In this document: positions 46,204 to 54,884 of the stretch, piece after piece
Layout: every line of letters begins with the position of its first letter
Position numbering within the stretch: the stretch's first letter is position 1
Assembly (NCBI RefSeq): GCF_002288525.1
Contig: NZ_CP023067.1
Coordinates: forward strand, 620,001 to 684,000
Reading direction: 5' to 3'
Source of the DNA: Sinorhizobium sojae CCBAU 05684
GTDB lineage: Bacteria; Pseudomonadota; Alphaproteobacteria; Rhizobiales; Rhizobiaceae
DNA: 64,000 bases
The notes under the pieces: generated by a model
Told to the model about the DNA's origin: nothing
Database searches by the model: none
The model's input: the letters and a program-made list of their open reading frames with translations, nothing else
Position numbers and translations under genes: made by a program

Positions 46204-46554
46204 ATGTCTCGCCCGCGTCAGAAGCTGACGAACAAATTCCCCGGCTGCCCGGTAGAGGCGGCGCTGAGTTTCATCGACGGCAAATGGAAGGGCGTGATCC
46301 TCTATCATTTGATGGTCGACGGAACTCTGCGTTTCAACGCGTTGCGCCGGCGGTTGCCGAGCATCACGCAGCGCATGCTGACGAAGCAGTTGCGTGAGCT
46401 GGAGGAGGCCGGCCTTCTGTCGCGCACGGTCTTTCCGGTCGTGCCGCCGCGCGTCGACTATGCCCTGACGCCCAAGGGTGAAAGCCTGAGATCTGTAATC
46501 ATGGCCCTGAAAAACTGGGGCGATGAAAACGTCCTCTGTGAGGCGATCGCGTAA
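46204..46554 (+). CDS. HxlR-family transcriptional regulator
   Basis: A 116-residue winged-helix protein of the HxlR/YodB type: CPVEAALSFIDGKWKGVIL, RFNALRRRLPSITQRMLTKQ, LRELEEAGLLSRTV and YALTPKGESL. The conserved N-terminal cysteine (GCPVEA) is present and in YodB-like members senses electrophiles or disulfide stress. The divergent reductase, 101 bases away, is the likely target. Confidence 0.88.
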   Translation: MSRPRQKLTNKFPGCPVEAALSFIDGKWKGVILYHLMVDGTLRFNALRRRLPSITQRMLTKQLRELEEAGLLSRTVFPVVPPRVDYALTPKGESLRSVIMALKNWGDENVLCEAIA

Positions 46555-46645
46555 TGCCGACGCCACTCGGAAAGGCATCGCAGGCCGAGTTCGATCGCGC
46601 CTCACCTCTGGAAGCGGCTGCCGCAGCGCTTATCTGAGATGTTGA

Positions 46646-46690
46646 CTGCATGTCTCCTTAAATCGACCTCGATTTAAGAGGATGCAAGCA
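46646..46690. repeat. Mosaic repeat, B module with perfect palindrome
   Basis: TGCATGTCTCC leads into the perfect palindrome TTAAATCGA-CC-TCGATTTAA (46658-46677) and GAGGATGCA. Compared with 8251-8274 the arms differ by paired changes. Confidence 0.7.
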
Positions 46691-46722
46691 GATGCCTCGG
46701 CTAACGGAGACAGTGGCCATTC

Positions 46723-47667
46723 ATGAAGATTAGAGCCGTCTTCAATCGCGATGGGGGAACATTCCGCACGACCGATATGGAGACCTATGGCAGGGCGGTC
46801 GAGGAAGCCTTCCATGCCGCGGGGCACAGCATAGAGATAGCTATCGTACCGGCAGAGGGGATAATCCCGGCACTAGAGACGGCTTGCCGGCGCGGCGATC
46901 TCGATGCGATCATTGCGGGCGGCGGCGACGGCACGATCTCCGCCGCGGCCGGCGTCGCCTGGAGAAGCGGCATGCCGCTCGGCATTATCCCTGCAGGCAC
47001 CATGAACCTCTTCGCCCGCTCGCTGAAACTGCCGCTCGATATCTGGAAAGTACCGGAGGTGCTGGCAAAAGGAACGATCATCGATGGTGACATCGGCAGT
47101 GCCGACGGCCGGGCCTTCGTGAATCAATTCACGATGGGGCTTCACGCGCGCCTGGTGCGCTACCGCAACGCCTATCACTTTGCCTCTCGGATCGGGAAAA
47201 TCGGCGCCAGCACGCGCGCCGCCGTAGGCGTCGTTCTCAATCCGCCGGATTTCGAGATCGAGTTCGACGCCGACGGCCATCGCGAAGTCCGGCACGTCTC
47301 GCATATCTCGGTTTCGAACAACCATTTCGGCCACGCGACGCTGATGTATGCGGACAACGTGACGGCCGGCCACCTCGGCTTCTACACAGCACCCCCCTTG
47401 ACCTCCGCCGGCGTCATCAAATTGGCCTTCGATATCCTGCGCGGGCGCTTCCGGGCGAGCCCGCTGATCACAGAAATGAGCGCGCTCGCGGTCGATCTGC
47501 ACTTTCCCAAGGTGGATCGCAAGATCAATTGCGTCATCGACGGCGAACTGCTCCCGATCGCACAGCGCGATGTCTCCCTTCGCATCCATCCGGGCGAACT
47601 GAAGCTGCTCGTTGGCACGGGTAGTGGCGACTTGCCCGTTCCCGGCTATTCGTCGACCCAGATATAG
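46723..47667 (+). CDS. Diacylglycerol/sphingosine kinase-family lipid kinase (LCB5-like)
   Basis: A 314-residue protein with the DAGK catalytic motif IIAGGGDGTISAAAG and the nucleotide-site PLGIIPAGTMNLFARSL. A C-terminal beta domain ends in a KINCVIDGEL strand. Soluble, no signal peptide. Family members phosphorylate diacylglycerol, sphingoid or related lipids at the membrane; the substrate is not fixed. Its 3' end overlaps the convergent GT39-like gene by 22 bases. It lies beside membrane glycosyltransferase genes, so an envelope lipid role is inferred. Confidence 0.85.
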   Translation: MKIRAVFNRDGGTFRTTDMETYGRAVEEAFHAAGHSIEIAIVPAEGIIPALETACRRGDLDAIIAGGGDGTISAAAGVAWRSGMPLGIIPAGTMNLFARSLKLPLDIWKVPEVLAKGTIIDGDIGSADGRAFVNQFTMGLHARLVRYRNAYHFASRIGKIGASTRAAVGVVLNPPDFEIEFDADGHREVRHVSHISVSNNHFGHATLMYADNVTAGHLGFYTAPPLTSAGVIKLAFDILRGRFRASPLITEMSALAVDLHFPKVDRKINCVIDGELLPIAQRDVSLRIHPGELKLLVGTGSGDLPVPGYSSTQI

Positions 47668-49133
47668 CGAAATCCGTACCGGTCGGCCTTGGAGCCGTAC
47701 AGATAGGGCAGGGAGAGTTCTTGCGGCGTCACGCCGGACATGGCCACGCCCATTTGCTTTAGCGCCGGTTTGAGCGTACCGGGCACTTGCGGCTCCGCAT
47801 CCGCCTTGTCATGCCAGACCACCAGAAGCGGCCGCTTCGCGGCTTCGACTGCGATCCAGTCCATGCGCGAGGGCATGGCCACCGTCGCGTCGGCGAACTG
47901 CGTGCGGACGTTCCCCGCGACCTGCTTGTCGTTGGTGAGCACGAAAGCGGGTTGTTGCCCCTCCGACTTTTCGAGCGCCTCTGCAAAACGGGCGTAGGGT
48001 ATGTTCAATCGCGAGTAATTGCCGAACCAGGGTCGCACGACGGCGCGGGCGGAGACGATGATGAGTGCTCCAAGCACGATTGTCGCAATCAGCGGCGCAA
48101 ACAACCTGAAACCCGGCATCGGATCGATCTTCGCCGCCTCGATCTTGAGGCAGAGATAGAGCGGAAGCAGGAGCAGATAGAGAACCAGCCATTTCTCGCG
48201 GATGTGGGTCGCCGCGACGCCGAGCACGATCAGGAGCACCGCCAGGAGAGAAAGCGCAATGGTCCGGCCGACGATGCGTGTCCACAGGCTTTCAGCCTGC
48301 CACACCAAGAGAACTTTGCCGCGAATGACAAGGCCAAACAGGATGAGGGTGACGAAACTGCCGTCGATCACTGCGAAAACGAGCCCCGAGACGCCGTGGA
48401 ACGCCTGAAGAAGACGTCCTTCAGCCTCGCGTTCTTTCATTTCGTTTAAGGTCCCGGCCGAGGCCGCGTCGAGATTTTGCAGAACCCAAATCCCATGAGG
48501 GAGCGCGATCAGAGCGGCCACGGCGATCGCCGCCAGGATCCGCCAGTCGAAGATGCGGGCGCGCAGGTCGCGTTCCGGCAGGATGGCGAGGATCGCCGCG
48601 ACAGGAACCAGGACGAAATTATATTTCGAGATCGCGCCGATGCCTACGGCGAGGCCGGTCAGGAGATAGGCGGCAAGGCTCGGGCGCGTGAGCGTTCGAA
48701 GGAAGCCATAGAGGAAGAGCGAAACGGCAAAAAGCGCGGCCACCGTGTGCGACAGATCCCGTTGCGCAAGCAGAAAGACCGGTGGCAGGCTCAAGACGCC
48801 AAGCATTGCCATTGCCGCCAGGCGCGGGTCCCGAAGAACGAGACGGGCGGCAAGCCCGTAGAAAAGGCATGAGAGAAACAACAGTCCGTTCTTGAGCAGC
48901 GTCATAGTAGCGAGCGACGGGCCGATCGCTTGAGAGAGTCCATATTGCAGCCAATTGTAGAACGGCGCCTGCGGCCCGTATCCAAGCTGCAGAAACTGCG
49001 ACAGGAACGCCTGCTCCGATTCGTCGATCTCGAGCGAATTCGAGATCGTCAGCCGCAAGGCGATGCACAGCAGAAAATAGCCTGCCAATGCGAGGAAAAC
49101 CGAATTCGGCCGCCGTTCGACGACGTCAAGCAT
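47646..49133 (-). CDS. GT39-type membrane glycosyltransferase (ArnT/RgtA-like)
   Basis: A 495-residue integral membrane protein with about 11-12 helices. The first periplasmic loop has an acidic motif (SLEIDESEQAFL) at the position where ArnT/PMT-type (GT39) enzymes carry the catalytic Asp/Glu, and NWLQYGLSQ further on. It should transfer a sugar from a polyprenyl phosphate donor to an acceptor such as lipopolysaccharide on the periplasmic face. The ATG at 49133 overlaps the end of the GT2 gene by 8 bases, so the two are co-expressed. A galacturonic-acid transferase (Rgt-type) is one possibility. Confidence 0.78.
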   Translation of the reverse strand: MLDVVERRPNSVFLALAGYFLLCIALRLTISNSLEIDESEQAFLSQFLQLGYGPQAPFYNWLQYGLSQAIGPSLATMTLLKNGLLFLSCLFYGLAARLVLRDPRLAAMAMLGVLSLPPVFLLAQRDLSHTVAALFAVSLFLYGFLRTLTRPSLAAYLLTGLAVGIGAISKYNFVLVPVAAILAILPERDLRARIFDWRILAAIAVAALIALPHGIWVLQNLDAASAGTLNEMKEREAEGRLLQAFHGVSGLVFAVIDGSFVTLILFGLVIRGKVLLVWQAESLWTRIVGRTIALSLLAVLLIVLGVAATHIREKWLVLYLLLLPLYLCLKIEAAKIDPMPGFRLFAPLIATIVLGALIIVSARAVVRPWFGNYSRLNIPYARFAEALEKSEGQQPAFVLTNDKQVAGNVRTQFADATVAMPSRMDWIAVEAAKRPLLVVWHDKADAEPQVPGTLKPALKQMGVAMSGVTPQELSLPYLYGSKADRYGFRYIWVDE

Positions 49134-50115
49134 GCGGCGGTTCCTGCTCGAAGACCTGCCGCACGATGTAACCTGTCGTTCCATCATCCCGGAAATAGGC
49201 GCGCGCCATCATCTCCGCGAGAATACCGGTCGTGATGAGTTGGACCGAGGAGAGGAACAGCATGACGCCAACCATCAGCATCGGGCGGTTGCCGATATCG
49301 TTGCCGAGAATGAACTTGTCGAAGGCGAGGTATGCGAGGATAAGCGCGCTCAGGCTGCCGGCAGCAAGGCCGATTGAGCCGAAGAAGTGGCCGGGGCGCG
49401 CCTTGTAGCGCATGAAGAACAGAACTGCGAGCAGGTCGAGGATCACGCGGAACGTCCGCGAGATCCCGTATTTGGAGGCGCCGAAGTGGCGGGCGTGATG
49501 CGTCACGGGCATCTCGCCGATCCGGCTGCTGGGTACGACACCGGCCACCCAGGCGGGGATGAAGCGATGCATTTCGCCCATGAGCTTCACCTGCTTGATC
49601 ACCGCGCTGCGGTAAATTTTCAGGCTGCAGCCATAGTCGTGGAGCTTTACGCCGGTGATCTTGCCGATCAAGAAATTGGCGCACCAGGAGGGAATCTTTC
49701 GAAGCAGGAGTCCGTCCCGGCGATGCTTCCGCCAGCCGACCAGCAGATCGAGTTCCCGCTCCTCGATCGCCGCGACCATCGCGGGAATGTCCTTGGGTTC
49801 ATTTTGCAGGTCGCCGTCGAGCGTCGCGATCAATCGGCCGCCCGCGGCATCGATCCCCGCCTGCATCGCGGCCGTCTGGCCAAAGTTCTTTTGCAACTCG
49901 ATTATTTTCAACCGCAGGCCCGGTTGCAAGAGCTCGTTGCGCGCATTCGGCAGGGTCCGGTCGGTACTGCCGTCGTCCACCAGGATCAGTTCCCATGCCT
50001 TTTCGAATCCGGCCATTGCCCCGCGGATACGGCTGACGAGCGGCTGAACGCTTTCCTCCTCGTTGAACACCGGCACGACGATAGAAAGCTCAGCGGCCTC
50101 CAGAACGGCAGCCAT
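49126..50115 (-). CDS. GT2 polyprenyl-phosphate glycosyltransferase (DPM1/ArnC/RgtE-like)
   Basis: A 329-residue protein with a GT2 domain (LSIVVPVFNEEESV, LILVDDGSTDRT, ATLDGDLQNEP with the DXD-like DGD) and two C-terminal membrane helices (about 235-300). This layout makes polyprenyl-phosphate sugars on the cytoplasmic face. The adjacent GT39-like enzyme would use that donor. The ATG at 50115 is used; a TTG at 50145 preceded by GGAGAAG is an alternative start. In rhizobia the best-known parallel is RgtE, which makes dodecaprenyl-phosphate galacturonic acid. Confidence 0.85.
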   Translation of the reverse strand: MAAVLEAAELSIVVPVFNEEESVQPLVSRIRGAMAGFEKAWELILVDDGSTDRTLPNARNELLQPGLRLKIIELQKNFGQTAAMQAGIDAAGGRLIATLDGDLQNEPKDIPAMVAAIEERELDLLVGWRKHRRDGLLLRKIPSWCANFLIGKITGVKLHDYGCSLKIYRSAVIKQVKLMGEMHRFIPAWVAGVVPSSRIGEMPVTHHARHFGASKYGISRTFRVILDLLAVLFFMRYKARPGHFFGSIGLAAGSLSALILAYLAFDKFILGNDIGNRPMLMVGVMLFLSSVQLITTGILAEMMARAYFRDDGTTGYIVRQVFEQEPPHA

Positions 50116-50244
50116 TGCATGCGCGGGTTCTTCCAACTTGTTCAAGAGCGGCTTCTCCGGTGTTCCGTTACTGGCTTTCTTGCACAGTTGACGTTAGTAA
50201 CCAACAAGGATTCGCATTGCACGGGTAGAGGAAATCGGCATCTC

Positions 50245-51198
50245 ATGAATTCGGTCCGACAGTTCCGTCGGCAGTCGTGGCTTATGCGCAACCGCATGGG
50301 ACTGATTTCCATGGCCGCTGTCTCGGCCTATGCCGTCTTCGTCGAGTGGGTCTGGGGATGGCTCAGCTTGATGCGGCAATGGGCCGAGGTCGGGGCAACG
50401 CCCATACTCTCGGCGCTGGCGCTCCTCATCGCCACCTACTTCGTACGCTGCTACCGCATCTACGATTACTTCCCCGAACAGACTCGCGGTCGGTTCCTGA
50501 CGCTTCTGCGCGTTACGCAGACCCATAATCTCCTCAACATCATGCTGCCCTTCAGAGCCGGGGAAACGAGCTTTCCGTTGCTGATGCGCACCGAATTCGG
50601 CGTTCCGCTGTTGCGTGGCACCTCGGCGCTGCTCGTCATGCGGCTGCTCGATCTGCACGCGCTCGTCATCGTGGCGGCGATCGGCCTGCTCGGGGCTAGT
50701 CAGCAGGCGGGCTGGTGGGTCCTCTGGCTGCTGGCCTTCTTCTCACCACTCGGATTTTTTCTGCTGAGGGCCAGGGTTCTTGCCGTCGCGCGCCGCTTGA
50801 TGCCCGGTAGGATTGCGCCCTATTTCGCGGAGGTCGAGGCCGGTCTGCCGGAACATGTTCCGGCATTCCTGCGGGCCTGGGCGATGACGATGCTGAATTG
50901 GGCCGTCAAGGTGGTGATTCTCGCCTGGGTGCTCGCCATCATGGGCGTGGTGCCCTTTGCCGCCTCCTTCGGAGGGGCGCTCGGAGGCGAACTGTCGTCG
51001 GCTCTCCCTGTGCATGGGCCGGCAGGCGTCGGCACCTATGCGGCAGCGATCGTTGCCGGTGCGATCTCCTTCGGCGCAGCCGGCGATCCCGCCACGCTCG
51101 GCATGCTCGCCCGCGCGAGCGTCAACACGCACCTGATTGTCGTCGTCTCGGCAGTGGCCGGCACCCTGTTATCGCTGGCGCTGAAGCCGAAGGCCTGA
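50245..51198 (+). CDS. LPG-synthase-like (UPF0104/MprF-type) membrane protein
   Basis: A 317-residue protein with about seven to eight hydrophobic segments of the lysylphosphatidylglycerol synthase transmembrane (UPF0104) family; LPFRAGETSFPLLM and the alanine/glycine-rich C-terminal helices are characteristic. No aminoacyltransferase domain is fused. Such proteins are proposed lipid or polyprenyl-lipid transporters. It diverges from the GT2 gene across a 129-base spacer, consistent with a shared role in envelope glycolipid assembly (inference). The ATG at 50245 has AGAGG upstream. Confidence 0.8.
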   Translation: MNSVRQFRRQSWLMRNRMGLISMAAVSAYAVFVEWVWGWLSLMRQWAEVGATPILSALALLIATYFVRCYRIYDYFPEQTRGRFLTLLRVTQTHNLLNIMLPFRAGETSFPLLMRTEFGVPLLRGTSALLVMRLLDLHALVIVAAIGLLGASQQAGWWVLWLLAFFSPLGFFLLRARVLAVARRLMPGRIAPYFAEVEAGLPEHVPAFLRAWAMTMLNWAVKVVILAWVLAIMGVVPFAASFGGALGGELSSALPVHGPAGVGTYAAAIVAGAISFGAAGDPATLGMLARASVNTHLIVVVSAVAGTLLSLALKPKA

Positions 51199-51242
51199 TG
51201 CATATCGCCCAAGAAGCGGTTTTGCGCCAGACGGCATCCATA
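51196..51242. repeat. Rhizobial intergenic repeat, GCATATCGCCCAA module
   Basis: TGATGCATATCGCCCAAGAAG, then CGGTTTTGCGCCAGACGGCAT is related to the element at 4641-4692. It overlaps the stop of the UPF0104 gene. Confidence 0.45.
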
Positions 51243-51253
51243 AAACAAAACTT

Positions 51254-52756
51254 CTACTGGAACGACGTTTCGTAAAAGCTTCTGAGTTTGCGTGAGTGTA
51301 GCTTCTCCGGCGGCATCGCCGCGAGTTTCTGCAGAGCCAAAATGCCGATCTTCAGATGCTGGCTCACCTGGGTCCGGTAGAAGGCGGTTGCCATGCCCGG
51401 CAGTTTCAATTCGCCATGCAGCGGTTTATCGGACACGCAGAGCAGAGTGCCGTAGGGCACGCGGAAGCGGAAGCCATTGGCGGCGATCGTCGCCGATTCC
51501 ATGTCGAGCGCGATGGCGCGCGCCTGGGATAAGCGCTTGACCGGACCACGCTGGTCGCGCAGTTCCCAATTGCGGTTGTCAATCGTGGCGACGGTGCCAG
51601 TGCGCATGATCTGCTTGAGATCGTAGCCCTTGTAGCCCGTCACCTCTGCCACCGCGTCCTGCAGCGCGACCTGTACCTCCGCCAGTGCCGGCAGCGGAAT
51701 CCAGACGGGCAGGTCGTCGTCCAGCACGTGATCTTCGCGCATATAGGCATGGGCGAGCACGTAGTCTCCAAGCCGTTGGCTGTTGCGTAGGCCGGCGCAA
51801 TGGCCGAGCATCAGCCAGACATGCGGCCTCAGCACCGCGATGTGGTCGGTGATGGTTTTGGCGTTGGAGGGGCCGACGCCGATATTGACCATGGTGATGC
51901 CGCCATGGCCCTTCTTCTTTATGTGATAGGCCGGCATTTGCGGCAGGCGGGCAAGCGAATAATCGGCCTCGGGTCTGTCGGCACCTGCCGGCGTGATGAT
52001 GTTGCCGGGCTCGATGAAGGCCGTATAGCCATTGCCGCCTTCGGCCATCTGCTGGCGTGCCCAGGCGCAGAACTCGTCGATATAGAACTGATAGTTCGTG
52101 AAGAGGACGAAGTTCTGGAAATGCGTGGCGCTGGTCGCCGTGTAATGGGTGAGGCGCGCAAGCGAATAGTCGATGCGCTGGGCCGTGAAGGGGGCGAGCG
52201 GGGAGGGCTCGCCGGGCCCCGGCTCATAGGAGCCGTTGGCGATCTCGTCGTCGGTGATGGTGATATCCGGCGCATCGAAGAGGTCGCGCAGTGGAATGTC
52301 GATGCCCTCGGCAGCCGAAGCCTCGACATGCGCGTTCTCGCCGAAGGCGAAGTGCAGCGGAATGGGAGTCGCCGATTCGGACACGATGACGCTGAGCCCG
52401 TGGTTGCGGATCAGGTGCCCGAGCTGTTCCTTGAGATAGTGACGGAAGAGCCGAGGGCGCGTGATCGTCGTCGTATAGACGCCGGGCGCGCTGACATAGC
52501 CGAAGGATAGCCTCGAATCGACATGGCCGAAGCTGCTGGTCTCGATGCTGACCTGCGGATAGCAGGCGCGGAAACGCGTAAGCGGCCTGCCGTTCTTTCC
52601 TAGCCCCTCGAAAGCCTCGCGAAGGAAGCGGGTATTGCGCTCATAGAGTGCCTCCAGGCAATCGACGGCATCGGCCGGATTGTCGAAGGTTCGCGGCTCG
52701 AAGGCTTCAGGAGTGGCAATGGAGAGGGCGGAATTTGAAGAGATTCGTTTGTCCAT
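51254..52756 (-). CDS. amn: AMP nucleosidase
   Basis: A 500-residue protein matching Amn in length and domain order: an N-terminal regulatory domain (RYFR-like FRACYPQVSIETSSFGHVDS) and a C-terminal nucleoside-phosphorylase-fold catalytic domain (VNIGVGPSNAKTITDHIAVL, MLGHCAGLRNSQRLGDYVLA, ALDMESATIAANGFRFRVPY). It hydrolyses AMP to adenine and ribose 5-phosphate. The phosphorylase-type ALDMESATIAA motif with the ribose-binding Glu is intact. ATG at 52756. Confidence 0.94.
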   Translation of the reverse strand: MDKRISSNSALSIATPEAFEPRTFDNPADAVDCLEALYERNTRFLREAFEGLGKNGRPLTRFRACYPQVSIETSSFGHVDSRLSFGYVSAPGVYTTTITRPRLFRHYLKEQLGHLIRNHGLSVIVSESATPIPLHFAFGENAHVEASAAEGIDIPLRDLFDAPDITITDDEIANGSYEPGPGEPSPLAPFTAQRIDYSLARLTHYTATSATHFQNFVLFTNYQFYIDEFCAWARQQMAEGGNGYTAFIEPGNIITPAGADRPEADYSLARLPQMPAYHIKKKGHGGITMVNIGVGPSNAKTITDHIAVLRPHVWLMLGHCAGLRNSQRLGDYVLAHAYMREDHVLDDDLPVWIPLPALAEVQVALQDAVAEVTGYKGYDLKQIMRTGTVATIDNRNWELRDQRGPVKRLSQARAIALDMESATIAANGFRFRVPYGTLLCVSDKPLHGELKLPGMATAFYRTQVSQHLKIGILALQKLAAMPPEKLHSRKLRSFYETSFQ

Positions 52757-52810
52757 GTTGCATTATAGGCTGGGGCTTCTGACAAGCAAACGACAAGATG
52801 GGCGGTTTAT

Positions 52811-52950
52811 TCGCCGCCGCGCGTCTTTCAAGACTCGCAAAAGCCGTTGTAACGCTATTTTCGCATCGAGCTTTCCGAGAAGCGGGTCCGATTTTCGGGT
52901 TGCGCTAGATCACGATGATTTTAGGTCGGATCGACCCAAATCATAAACGT
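52811..52950. repeat. Mosaic repeat (A, C and a GATGATTTTAGGTCG palindrome)
   Basis: CGCCGCGCGTCTTTCAAGAC..GC (A), then GCATCGAGCTTTCCGAGAAG and CGGGTCCGATTTTCGGGTTGC (C), then TAGATCACGATGATTTTAGG, TCGGATCGACCC and AAATCATAAACGTG, a further imperfect palindrome. It lies between amn and ynfA. Confidence 0.7.
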
Positions 52951-53015
52951 GGTCGAATATAAGAAGTTTGCGCGCGATGCGGGCGGAATGCCGCGCACAC
53001 TTTCCTCATGCCGCG

Positions 53016-53336
53016 CTAGCGGGGGCCCGCGAGAATGATCGCGCTGCCGGCAAGTGCCACCGCCATGCCGGTCAAGTCCCACCGGTCGGGCCTGATGCCC
53101 TCGGCGACCCAAAGCCAGAAGAGCGAGGTGGCGATGTATACGCCACCATAGGCGGCATAGGCGCGCCCGGCAGCTGCCGTATCGATCATGGTCAGGAGCC
53201 AGGCAAAGAGCGCCAACGAGCCCATGCCGGGTATGAGCCACCAGGCGGACTTACCGAGCTGGAGCCATGCCCAGAAGGCGAAGCAGCCGGCGATTTCGGT
53301 AAGTGCTGCAAGGAGGTAGATGGCGAATGCGGGCAT
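53016..53336 (-). CDS. YnfA-family (UPF0060) small membrane protein
   Basis: A 106-residue four-helix membrane protein: [80 protein letters not shown]. These are the conserved UPF0060 segments. The family resembles the small multidrug resistance exporters. AAAGGAG lies seven bases upstream. Two small-protein genes follow upstream on the same strand. Confidence 0.92.
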   Translation of the reverse strand: MPAFAIYLLAALTEIAGCFAFWAWLQLGKSAWWLIPGMGSLALFAWLLTMIDTAAAGRAYAAYGGVYIATSLFWLWVAEGIRPDRWDLTGMAVALAGSAIILAGPR

Positions 53337-53428
53337 GGCTTGCTCCTTTTACAAGGTGACAAGGAGCGGAGAGCGGCATGAAGCGCAAGAGGGAGCAGGT
53401 GGGAATGTGTGAGACGACGACTCGATGA

Positions 53429-53602
53429 TCAGCTCATAGCCTGGCGCTGGAGCGTCATGAAGAGGACGAAGCCGGCGCCGTTCTTGCCGATGCCGGAGGT
53501 GCTGGCCTTGTTGTAGGCGACCGCTCCGATCGGCGCCATCAGCAGCCCCGTGACGAACAGGAGCCGGAGTGCAAGGATGGCGGAGGAGACGAAAGCGGAC
53601 AT
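53429..53602 (-). CDS. Small membrane protein of 57 residues
   Basis: A 57-residue protein beginning MSAFVSSAILALRLLFVTGL, with one hydrophobic helix (about 8-30), then a short polar segment (NKASTSGIGKNGAGFVLF). AGGGAA overlaps the start. The ATG at 53602 is preferred; the frame is open upstream. I do not recognise a family. It sits between ynfA and another small gene, all on the minus strand. Confidence 0.6.
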   Translation of the reverse strand: MSAFVSSAILALRLLFVTGLLMAPIGAVAYNKASTSGIGKNGAGFVLFMTLQRQAMS

Positions 53603-53666
53603 TTCCCTGATCCTGGTGCGTTGGGGCGGTGCAAGCGGGGGAAGGCCGCTCACATCCTGTCCCGCC

Positions 53667-53840
53667 TTAAAGTTTGGCCTGGCAGTATTGCGCAGTATGC
53701 GCGGTGCAATCGGTCAGCGAGCCGAGATAGGTGTTCTGGCGGCGACGCTCGGTGTCGGCACCGACGGCCGCAGCGAGCGACATTGCGAAGACGACCATCA
53801 GCAGGCTTATTATGGTGAGGCGGCGGGCGAGGATATCCAT
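53667..53840 (-). CDS. Small secreted protein of 57 residues
   Basis: A short gene read from the ATG at 53840 to the TAA at 53667-53669. The product begins MDILARRLTIISLLMVVFAM, a clear signal peptide ending near SLAAAVGA, followed by a mature part DTERRRQNTYLGSLTD and CTAHTAQYCQAKL with two cysteines that could form a disulfide. It resembles exported small proteins of unknown role found in rhizobia. The next gene upstream is divergent (the glutathione transferase). Confidence 0.62.
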   Translation of the reverse strand: MDILARRLTIISLLMVVFAMSLAAAVGADTERRRQNTYLGSLTDCTAHTAQYCQAKL

Positions 53841-54021
53841 GTTTCTGTCCGTGGGCTGGAGGCGCTGTCAAAACGATTGAGCGTCTTTTCGCACAACCAA
53901 ACTGAATTCTTGCTGAGGTACACATTCATCTGCCGTTCATCTTGGTTGAAGGGGGACCCCTTGCCTCGCGCGGCGCGCGTTCCTACGTGTGACTTTCCAT
54001 GAACCTGAGGAGAGATCGCCG

Positions 54022-54723
54022 ATGACGGCTCCGATCGAGCTTTATTACTGGCCGACACCGAACGGCTGGAAGATCACCATCATGCTGGAGGAACTCGGCG
54101 TCCCCTACGTGGTCAAATACGTCAATATCGGCCGGGGCGACCAGTTCGCGCCGGATTTCCTGAAGATCTCGCCCAATAACCGCATGCCGGCGATCGTCGA
54201 TCCCGAGGGCCCCGGCGGCGAGCCGATCTCGGTGTTCGAGTCGGGTGCGATCCTGCAATATCTCGGCCGCAAATACGGCAAGTTCTATCCGAGCGACGAG
54301 CGTGCCCGCGTCGAGGTCGAGCAATGGCTCTTCTGGCAGGTCGGCGGTCTCGGCCCCATGGCGGGGCAGGCCCATCATTTCCGGCAATATGCACCGGAAC
54401 GGATAGCCTATGGCATCGAGCGCTACACGAATGAAGTGAACCGCCTCTATGGTGTGATGGACAAGCGCCTCGCCGACCGGCGCTTCCTCGCCGGCGATTA
54501 TTCCATCGCCGACATGGCTGCGATCGGCTGGGTGATCCCGCACGAGAACCAGGGGCAGGATCTCAATGATTTCCCGAATCTGAAGCCCTGGTTCGAGACG
54601 ATGCTCGCTCGCCCGGCGGTCAAAACGGCGATCGAGGTCGGCAAGGAAGAGCGAGCCCGCCAGAAGAGCCTTGCGGAGGACAAGGAAGCCCAGAAGATCC
54701 TGTTCGGCCAGCGCGCCCGCTAA
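54022..54723 (+). CDS. Glutathione S-transferase, Ure2/YfcG-like
   Basis: A 233-residue GST. Thioredoxin-fold N-terminal domain (IELYYWPTPNGWKITIMLEE, with NRMPAIVD and SVFESGAILQYLGRK for glutathione binding) and an all-helical C-terminal domain (LADRRFLAGDYSIADMAAIG). YfcG-type enzymes act on disulfides or peroxides. AGGAGA lies eight bases before the ATG at 54022. A CCCCTCCCC/GGGGAGGGG hairpin follows at 54733-54755. Confidence 0.92.
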   Translation: MTAPIELYYWPTPNGWKITIMLEELGVPYVVKYVNIGRGDQFAPDFLKISPNNRMPAIVDPEGPGGEPISVFESGAILQYLGRKYGKFYPSDERARVEVEQWLFWQVGGLGPMAGQAHHFRQYAPERIAYGIERYTNEVNRLYGVMDKRLADRRFLAGDYSIADMAAIGWVIPHENQGQDLNDFPNLKPWFETMLARPAVKTAIEVGKEERARQKSLAEDKEAQKILFGQRAR

Positions 54724-54732
54724 ACAGGCACA

Positions 54733-54755
54733 CCCCTCCCCACAAGGGGGAGGGG
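54733..54755 (+). terminator. GC hairpin after the glutathione transferase
   Basis: CCCCTCCCC (54733-54741) pairs with GGGGAGGGG (54747-54755) around ACAAG. No T-run follows, so it may be a processing or mRNA-stability element rather than a terminator. Confidence 0.5.
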
Positions 54756-54884
54756 CTAGGCGCCCGCGGCGATCAGCAATTTCAATATCTTAAGGCTAGT
54801 TGCAAAGGAACGACATGGGCGAAGACGGCGCGGTCCGGAAACCCCCCCTGCGGGAAGGGTCTATATTCATCCCGATTGAGCGAT

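Noticed and set aside
49387-50244. Upstream extension of the UPF0104 gene frame, giving 603 codons
   Set aside because: It runs antisense through the GT2 gene; the family-like sequence begins at the ATG at 50245.
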